Below, in pieces: positions 57,141-64,000 of a stretch of DNA of 64,000 nucleotides. Source of the stretch: Diphasiastrum complanatum (Eukaryota > Streptophyta > Lycopodiopsida > Lycopodiales > Lycopodiaceae); NCBI GenBank assembly GCA_029204225.1, contig CM055094.1, positions 20,323,489 to 20,387,488 of the forward strand. The letters run 5' to 3'. A program made the position numbers and the translations under genes. Within the stretch, counting starts at the first letter, position 1; the number at the start of each line of letters is the position of its first letter. The notes under the pieces are model-generated. The model was not told the origin of the DNA. It saw nothing but the letters and a program-made list of their open reading frames with translations, and did not search any database.

Positions 57141-57400
57141 AAATGAAGGGGCCTAGACAAATTTTTTCAAGGCTATGTCCTTGGAGGTGGCCAATAATCA
57201 ACTCCAAGCATCTGCAATGAACTACAACAACACTTGGCTTAACACACAAGCTTCAAACTTTCAAGACTTATTCAGTAACTACAAAGAACATGTTTAAGCT
57301 TAAAGACAAGTGGATGCAAAAACATCAGTATGTCTTGAAAACTTCCATACATGTGTATACATTGTTAATTTTAGAGCTCTAGGACTATGGCACATGCAAA
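57141..57400. other. Unassigned insert within block C
   Basis: 260 bp not seen elsewhere in the window, splitting block C from its continuation at about 57,800. No frame or terminal repeat was identified. Confidence 0.4.
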
Positions 57401-57800
57401 GGGGGGTAGCATTATGGTGCATTTAAGAGTAAAGGATCAAGCAAATACTTATAAAACTGGTATATGGCAAGTTAGACACAATGATAAATTCATGAGAATA
57501 AGTTAGTGAAGCTCAAAAAGTCATTTGGAGTGAGTTCTTGCCGAGTCCCAATTTGTTACCTTGCTATTTGTGAACTTGCCTTAATATTACGAATGACAAC
57601 CATGAAGCTATCATAGTTTCAATCGACATCGATATAATTAAACAACAAAAATCATCACATACATGCAAACAAGATGGCAAACACTCATCAATTTTTCTGT
57701 GCATGATTCGAGCCGGATTGTCTTCATGCCCAAATTCCTAGAAATTGGAGATACCGGAACAACAGATTTACATTTTTCTAGAACCTATTGCATCATTATT
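57401..57800 (+). repeat. Block B 3' fragment plus unassigned sequence
   Basis: 57,400-57,665 matches the end of block B. 57,666-57,800 is unassigned. Confidence 0.5.
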
Positions 57801-58929
57801 TGATTGTGCTCTCTTTCTCTTACCTTAAATGGTGCAAAAAAGCTACTAGAATATCGAACCAATAATATCACAAGCTACATTCAAATGTCCTAAGATAACA
57901 CGAAAGTGCAGCACAATTTGCTTATAATAGGCTACTTGCAAATGATCATAATCATGGTGAGCTGTGAACTCGATCTTTCCCATTATAAAGTAGCCTACAC
58001 TTGGTATAAATAGCATCATTTCCACCAAAAAGAAACTCTCAGAGGAAGCTGATTTGTAGAAAAACTAGAACTTCAACCTCATAAAAGTCTTTAAGAATCC
58101 AGGTCCTTAATTTTCTCATTTGGTGTAGCTATGTATGTAAGCAAATGTTGCAGAACATTACAAAAATTCACAATATCACACTTTACTGCCATGCTGCCAT
58201 GCATGCTTTTTAGGAAATGAAAACAAACTCTGATGGGAGCAGATTTGATGCTGGCACTTCCTTCTTCAAGCATGGAAATGGAATTCAGAAGCCTTGAAAA
58301 GCTATAGCTTCAAAGGATAGATTTTCCATCTTTTAGTGGCGATCTATCATTCGCTACGACCGTGCTTGATTACTCCTTCGCATCCTTGGACACCATCTAC
58401 ATACATCCGCCACGGATCCAGAGTGCCATCATCATCCATTTTCAAAAACCCTAAGCTGCCGAGACATGCTACATTACACAAGAATCGTCACATCTAGCAC
58501 GAGAATGCTGAGGGGTAGTGCTACTGGAGCTTGTCAAAACCACACATTCAACACCGATTTGGGTTGAAAGCTCTCTACTAGTACTTTATTGCGAAGAAAG
58601 ATCATCGTTTCCACATCCTATCAGAGCGACATTGCTACAAAATTTTCCACAAATTTCTATTGTCCATACACTGCCGAGCAATACTCTACATACACTGCTC
58701 GTAGAGTCGCGCTCCCATATTCTGCAATCACTGTGGACCGAGCTGAGGGTACATACTCTGCATTCGCAGTGGAATGAGCTGAGCATCCATACTCTACATA
58801 AAAAGTTGACTGAGCCGAGTCCATCAAAAGTCGACCGATCCGAAGCCCTCCACAGTCGATCGAGCCGAGACTCCACTTGTCTGTTACCAGAGCCGAACCT
58901 TCAACAAAGTCATCAGCCGAGTCCAGAAC
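57801..58929 (+). repeat. Repeat A promoter and leader (TATA at 58,005-58,012)
   Basis: The most complete leader, from the block C continuation through TATA to the protein A ATG at 58,930. Confidence 0.55.
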
Positions 58930-59996
58930 ATGTCTGCCACAACATCTTCCAGTTATGATGACCCAACTCAAGACATAATTGACATCACCATGGAAAGCCT
59001 CAATATCTCTGAGATGAACACTTGGTACCAGGAGGCACACTAGTTTCTGAGCCACATAGAGTTCCAACTTCCTCTTTTCAGTGGCTATCAGAGTCCATTT
59101 CTATTGCATATTGCTATAACCACACTGACAGATTTTCCAGTTCATATTACCTCCTAGCCAAAATTTTGTTTATATTATCCCTATTTCTGGAGCTAATCTC
59201 AATACATTTGGCTTCCCTAGGAGACCAAACACAGTCAACAGGACCCTCAAAAAGATTGAATCCACAGCATACTTCAAATACATAGACCCCTCAGTGGACA
59301 AATGGAAAAAAAAAGATGGTTATCGTATCGAGGTCATAAATGATAAGCCCTTAGCTGCTCCATGCGCCTATCTAACGAAATATACATAGCGCTACAGGTC
59401 CAAGATCATTCGTATCCCCATGAAACTATTCCACATGATGGTTGATTCTAGACTATATGATCAGAACCTTTATGATTGGGCCCAGTTTGCTTCCAACTGC
59501 CTCCATGACTATATCAAGAACATGCAAACCTCCAGTTATTGGGCTATCTTCTGATAGATGTCACTGTAGCAGTTGAGCCACCGACCTCGAGTTCGAGACC
59601 ACTTGATGCTAGTAGATAAAAGCTTGGGAGACTCCCTCAGAAGCAGCCAAGAATACCAACTCTACTTCCAGGCCTATTGCAACAGATTCCACGCAAGCGG
59701 CTTCTCAAAAGAGAAAGAGTTCCTTCTTTTCACGAGGGCCAACTGCAAAGCACCAAATGGTCGGCCTACTGAAGCTTACATCGAGAAAGACACCCATGTC
59801 CTCTATGTCACAGACAAAGGATCATTCTGCTGAAGAGTCTTTTGCTCAACATGAAGACACCACCACACTGGTCCAACCACCACCAACACAACAGTCCAAG
59901 CAAAGGACCAAGATACGAGCAAAGCATCAAGCTTCATTAGATGAAACAGACTCAGATGATATGGAGCTTGACCTCACTAGTAGTGTATGTAGTTAA
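58930..59996 (+). pseudogene. Repeat A protein, most complete order
   Basis: Opens MSATTSSSYDDPTQDIIDIT. The middle region is broken by stops (KYT-stop near 59,389). Clean C-terminal blocks follow: RPRVRDHLMLVDKSLGDSL, QEYQLYFQAYCNRFHASGF, EAYIEKDTHVLYVTDKGSFC, then in the next frame MSSMSQTKDHSAEESFAQHE, PPPTQQSKQRTK and SLDETDSDDMELDLTSSVCS. An acidic Ser/Asp tail follows a globular part. I do not recognise the family. Confidence 0.5.
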
Positions 59997-60631
59997 CTGG
60001 AAGTTGGATAGCCGCAACGCATGGGGTCCATACTTCAAGATTCTATTTTCTACCATTAACTAACATAACTTCTCATGTAAATGCAAATCGTATTGCACAT
60101 CAAAGTTTTCTTTCCATCTACTCAAAGCGTTCACATCAAAGAAAAACAGTCTTATCGATCAAAGAAACTTTGAATATTTTGGATCACAATGAGCGCCAAC
60201 GTGAATCTTGAAATTCAGAAAATAAGGAATGTGTTGGATCAAATGGAGCGGCAAGGTTATTTCAAAATTTTGCAATTCAGAAATATGCAATTTCAACACA
60301 CATGTATTGAAAAAATATTTTGCTTATTTTGCTCATAACTTCAAAGCTTTGATTTTGCATATAAAGCAAGAAACTTGGAGTGTGATGGATCAAAAAGAGC
60401 ACCAAGGTCATTTCAAACTTCTCCAATTATTGGTATTTATAATTAAGACGAGTTTTAATAGCTTACAAGATATATAACAAGTTGGTTTTCTACTAGATTA
60501 ATCTATCGATTATTAAGATGTCTAAATATCATCTCCATATTGATCTTTCCACTAAATATGCTCCACTGTCGAGAAAAAATCTGAAAGGATCCACCTTACC
60601 AGCTCCCCAAAGGACGAAATACAGGAAACAA
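59997..60631 (+). repeat. Spacer and gene X first-exon remnant
   Basis: Matches 5,083-5,669. The gene X start at about 60,520 (MSKYHLHIDLSTKYAPLSRK) is retained, but the exon is cut at about 60,631. Confidence 0.5.
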
Positions 60632-60838
60632 GTTTCAAACAGGTTTTAAAGAAGATCATGAAATTCTATTTTGGATTTTTAGTAAAACAAAACATCCAGA
60701 GATAATTAAGAATGATATGAGCGACACACCACTCAATGTTCCTAGAATAGGTGATTTTAAGGTGGAATGGCATTTGGTTCACACACGAAGAGCTACCAGG
60801 AGTGAAAATCCAAAACTTAGCGAAATGTTTTAACTGAT
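60632..60838 (+). pseudogene. Gene X last exon, deletion allele
   Basis: Joined to the spacer at the same point as at 45,162. Encodes FKEDHEILFWIFSKTKHPE and GDFKVEWHLVHTRRATRSEN. Confidence 0.65.
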
Positions 60839-60924
60839 CAAACAACATTTACATAGCTAAAACCAATAAAACCCAAGCCGTACACTCGTCGATCCAACAA
60901 CGGATCAGATCTATGGCGCGTAAT

Positions 60925-61305
60925 ACAACCGTCCACACGTGTGAGATCACACGTGCTACAATACACGTCAATCTGCGATTCGGCCACGTGCCCACACGTG
61001 CGAGCTAACACGTGCCAGAACACACGTCATCAAACCATTCGACCACATGGCCACATGTGCAAGTTTCACACATGCGGATACAAAAGTGTGGTCCCACACG
61101 TCAGGTACTAATTGGGCCACGTGACCACACGTGCGAGCCGATACGTGCAAGAACACATGTCGCTGATCCATTCGGCCACGTGTCCCCACGTGGGATCCCA
61201 CACGTGTTGATCCAGACATGCAATTTCATACATGCGTATACAAACGTGTGGTTCCACATGTCAGCTACTGACTGGGCCACGTGTCGCTGGGATTCACACG
61301 TGCCA
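60925..61305 (+). promoter_or_regulatory. ACGTG motif array, copy 5
   Basis: Full array, close to 7,330-7,735, with many intact CACGTG words. Confidence 0.6.
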
Positions 61306-61317
61306 ACTTTTTTCTCC

Positions 61318-61325
61318 TATATAAG
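61318..61325 (+). promoter_or_regulatory. TATA box, orphaned
   Basis: TATATAAG as in the H3-like promoters, but the leader and H3-like gene are deleted about 20 bp downstream. Confidence 0.55.
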
Positions 61326-61389
61326 TCCATTCCCGAGGATTGTACAATGGCCGGTGATTCCTGGGATTTCAGAAAGCTCAACATACGAT

Positions 61390-61835
61390 GAGTTGAGGCT
61401 ACAACTACAACCACATAGTCCTACCATAGGCTTGTGTGGTTTACCGTATGGCCTACCATAGACTTGTGTAGCAGGCCACATAGTCCTGCGATTGACCAAG
61501 GCTGTTATAGGTGCCCACGTGTCAAGTCACGTACGGCTGCCAAGTGACAAATCATGCAGGCTTGGGGCTAGCCACGTGGCAAGCCACACAGGCCCATCTT
61601 AGGCTGGCAAGCCAACCAAGCTCTGCCTACGTGGTCTGCTATTTGCGAAGCCTATCGCACACTACCACATGGCAAGCCACGTAGGTCTACCACATGGCAA
61701 ATCATGCAGGCTTGAGGGTTGCCATGTGGCAAGCCATGTAGGCCTACCATTACCTTGTATGTCAAGTCAACTGGGCCCTGTGCCATGTAGGCTTGAGTGG
61801 ACCTAGAGATCTATATATATATATAGGTGGGCTCA
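61390..61835 (+). repeat. GGCTTG-rich minisatellite, partial
   Basis: Includes CATGCAGGCTTGAGGGTTGC and GTCAACTGGGCCCTGTGCC, which flank the 3' end of the H3-like gene elsewhere, with a TA run near 61,813. The H3-like frame itself is absent. Confidence 0.65.
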
Positions 61836-62091
61836 AATCTCTTGCCATAAAAACCAGCCAAGAAGATGAACTTTTTCAAACCCTAAATTTGCCCTAAAAG
61901 ACACAAAAAATAGCAAGTATCAAATCTAAAAAATCAGCACCAAAATGTGTCGAAACCACACATTAGACGGATGCAGGAACTCTCCCTCCTACAAGCCTTG
62001 TGTGCTGAAAATTTCAGCCTGAAATTGCATTACAAACTCAAAAAACCAGCAAGCAAAGAATTAGGTTATCCCCAAAAAAGCAATAATTTCT
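61836..62091. other. Unassigned sequence before the RT remnant
   Basis: AT-rich with AAACCCTAAA. Nothing recognisable, but it could be decayed upstream sequence of the RT element. Confidence 0.4.
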
Positions 62092-62805
62092 TTGAACGGG
62101 ATTGACGATTTGAAAACTATTATAACTAAAATGATTTGTTCGGCATTTAAAATTTCCAAAATCAAATTGCTCAAATACAAACGAATATTTGGAACCAATG
62201 ATTTTAAATGGGTTTCGAAAAATACAGGTTCATATAAATGGAGTACTATAGACCGAAAGAATACTTTATGCATTTGGAGTTCCTATTTGATAGACAATTG
62301 CATTATCAGACTTGGGGATCATACCTGGTGACAGGTCGGGAGAATACCAATGGGTTTTTCATATTCACCAATGTCTTGTAATTGGTACCTTTCTTTTTTT
62401 GAAATGCAGTTTATTAAGAGGCTTGCAAGATTAGGGGAAATTAAATTTATCAACGACTTCAAATATTCCTTCAGGTACATTGACGATATATGCTTTATCA
62501 ATAATCATACGGTTGGACGTTTCCTAGACAAGACTCAACCAAGAACACCTGACAATCCTTTTTGGATCTATCCCTTGGAATACCTTGAGATAGACAGAAA
62601 GGACAACACATGTAATTTGGTGAACTTTCTGAATATTACAATTACCTTTAACCCAATTACCGGTTGTACACATCTGTCCAAATATGATAAAAGGGGAGAC
62701 CTTCCTTTTCGCTTTTTGCAATATATACACCTTGCCTCATATAGACCCGTGTTTAACTCATATAATAGATCCGTGGTAACTTTGGGTAGCTTGATATGTA
62801 TCTAG
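62092..62805 (+). pseudogene. Penelope-like reverse transcriptase remnant
   Basis: One frame with a single in-frame TGA at 62,329-62,331. Before the stop: SYLIDNCIIRLGDHTW. After it: QVGRIPMGFSYSPMSCNW (RT motif region with G-PMG..SP), SFFEMQFIKRLARLG, FRYIDDICFINN (catalytic YIDD), WIYPLEYLEI, NFLNITITF and YDKRGDLPFRF. These match the order in Penelope-like RTs (GIPMG..SP, RYIDD, IYP..L, FLDI, YDKR). The N-terminal region and the GIY-YIG endonuclease are not visible. An RT of another non-LTR type is less likely. It is inactive as it stands. Confidence 0.65.
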
Positions 62806-63015
62806 GCAACTAATAAAACAACAACACACCTCTGGATGGCTTCACAAGCTTCTCTAACTCATTCTTATGATACTATCATTATGTCTAACTTTCCAAATAC
62901 TAGATGCAAGAGTATTTGACAGATTCCTAATTCTTTACTCTCCAAGTGTTGTTTGTAGCTCATCGTAGATGCTTTGAGAATAATGTTACTAGTTATATTA
63001 ATTGGGGGGGGGGAG
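62775..63015 (-). repeat. Repeat block D fragment with poly-G run at 63,004-63,013
   Basis: Matches 23,720-24,190 in part and replaces the end of the RT remnant. Confidence 0.55.
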
Positions 63016-63245
63016 ATTTTGGATTTTTTGCTCTTGAATAGGGATTTTGGAAGTTCTTTTATTGCATTCAGGTTTGCCATTACTTTTTCCCTATTTACTT
63101 TTTTGGGTTAAGGCAATTGAAAGCCTTAAAAAAAAAGCAATTTTTGTTGAGTACTTTGTAGACCTAGCAACCGTAACCTTTTAGAGGTGTATGCATTTTT
63201 TTCCATTTGAAAAAGGCTTCTAATAATCACTTAAGGGTCACTTGA
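63016..63245. other. Unassigned
   Basis: No repeat copy or supported frame seen in this stretch. Confidence 0.4.
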
Positions 63246-63533
63246 TTGGAAGTTGGCACAGTGGCAATTCATAGTATGGATTATCAGCCGATTACCAAAA
63301 GGAGTGCAAATGGAATGTCCTCCATATTGAAACATGCTATCCGAGTAGCTAAAGCCTACGATAGCACCGTGATTGCCTCACGAAAGAGTATGCACAGCCA
63401 ATCAGCCCAAAAGCCTAAGAATGAAAAGCCAAAAAATAATAAGATAAAAAATCTATTTTTTGATGAACTAGAAGCTACTGCTTGCCAACAAACTTGGGCA
63501 TCATGCCAAACAGAGATCCGAGAGGGAAAATAA
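63246..63533 (+). CDS. Unknown 95-codon ORF
   Basis: A Lys-rich linker (KPKNEKPKNNKIKNLFFDEL) follows a helical segment (SSILKHAIRVAKAYDST). It lies just before a gypsy-type protease remnant, so it may be the Gag-protease linker of the same element. Not recognised. Confidence 0.3.
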   Translation: MEVGTVAIHSMDYQPITKRSANGMSSILKHAIRVAKAYDSTVIASRKSMHSQSAQKPKNEKPKNNKIKNLFFDELEATACQQTWASCQTEIREGK

Positions 63534-63546
63534 ATCATCAAGTTTC

Positions 63547-63930
63547 ATGGCGATGGATTTACCGACAGGTAAATTGAAAGTCGATTTGTTAAATGGTTGT
63601 GAATTGAAAGTTGATTTGTTAAATGGTTGTGAATATACTTGTAACTTCAGTACACTTTCTTTCAAGTCTAATCAATGGTTTCAAGTTAAAGGCAATATTC
63701 TAGGGAAAGACATAAGTATAATGTTTGATTTTGGAGATACTCACGACTTTTTGAATGTGCGGCTTGTATAGAAGCTTTGGGTCCCCACCATGGCCAGTGA
63801 TCAACATTATGTGGTCCTCTAGCCTCAGAGTCAGACACAGAAGTTTGGGATGTGAAAGTCCCTAATTTGGAGGTTCGGATGCAAGATCATGTTGTAATCT
63901 ATCTCGAAGTAATGAGATGGATGTATTTTG
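63547..63930 (+). pseudogene. Ty3/gypsy-type aspartic protease remnant
   Basis: The frame at 63,547-63,771 contains VKGNILGKDISIMFDFGDTH, then DFLNVRLV, which resembles the gypsy retropepsin core (G..LG..V.ILIDTGATH.F) with Ser/Thr of D-S/T-G changed to Phe. Sequence after the stop (KLWVPTMASDQHYVV) fits the next protease strand. A 30-bp tandem duplication (KLKVDLLNGCE/ELKVDLLNGCE) precedes it. The altered active site and the stop mean it is not functional. Confidence 0.5.
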
Positions 63931-64000
63931 TCCTTAGTTCTTTAGTCTTTGGACCTAATGACCTTAAGTGCCAGGCTGGCAAGCTAACCAGGCTCTACCT

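Overview
The window is repeat-dense, AT-rich nuclear DNA from a eukaryote, almost certainly a land plant. It holds Ty1/copia gag, protease, integrase and RNase H pieces, a young copia-type element with a methionine-tRNA primer site, a tRNA-derived SINE, a Penelope-like reverse transcriptase remnant and a Ty3/gypsy-type protease remnant. Introns are short GT..AG introns and the promoters are TATA plus G-box. Nothing suggests bacteria, an organelle or a virus. The species cannot be named from the sequence.

Most of the window is copies of one composite repeat. In the orientation at 4-15 kb it runs: leader and unknown protein A; spacer; intron-bearing unknown gene X (5.56-7.26 kb); an array of ACGTG motifs; a TATA box and leader; a histone H3-like gene with centromeric-H3 (CENH3) features (8.08-8.54 kb); a GGCTTG-rich minisatellite; a GA tract; a second promoter-like block; an array of 241-bp units; an AT-rich block; block D; a 70-codon ORF; a convergent gene for a protein with a coiled coil and an internal duplication (12.45-14.15 kb); block B. 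The same order recurs three times head to tail in the opposite orientation (21.9-45.2 kb; two neighbours are exactly 6,464 bp apart) and as a partial copy at 57.4-61.8 kb. Most gene copies are broken. The H3-like copy at 27,419-27,877 is the only one of four that is open end to end.

A complete LTR retrotransposon (37,911-43,456) sits inside the third tandem unit. It has 648/647-bp LTRs that differ at two positions, a TCCAT target duplication, a primer site, a polypurine tract and one 1,021-codon ORF. That ORF starts as copia-type Gag with a zinc knuckle and continues into about 770 residues I do not recognise. No protease, integrase or RT is visible. The sibling unit at 32.9 kb shows the empty site.

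Other layers are copia fragments at 0.1-3.2, 20.8-21.9, 48.7-49.2, 51.7-52.2 and 55.4-56.5 kb. They include a chimera of two families present at two loci and a protease-to-RNase H deletion derivative present in opposite orientations at two loci. The right end (61.8-64 kb) carries the Penelope-like and gypsy remnants. How the composite repeat moves is not evident. I infer that a mobile or segmentally amplified unit captured several genes from DNA, because introns are retained, and one of these was a histone H3 gene.
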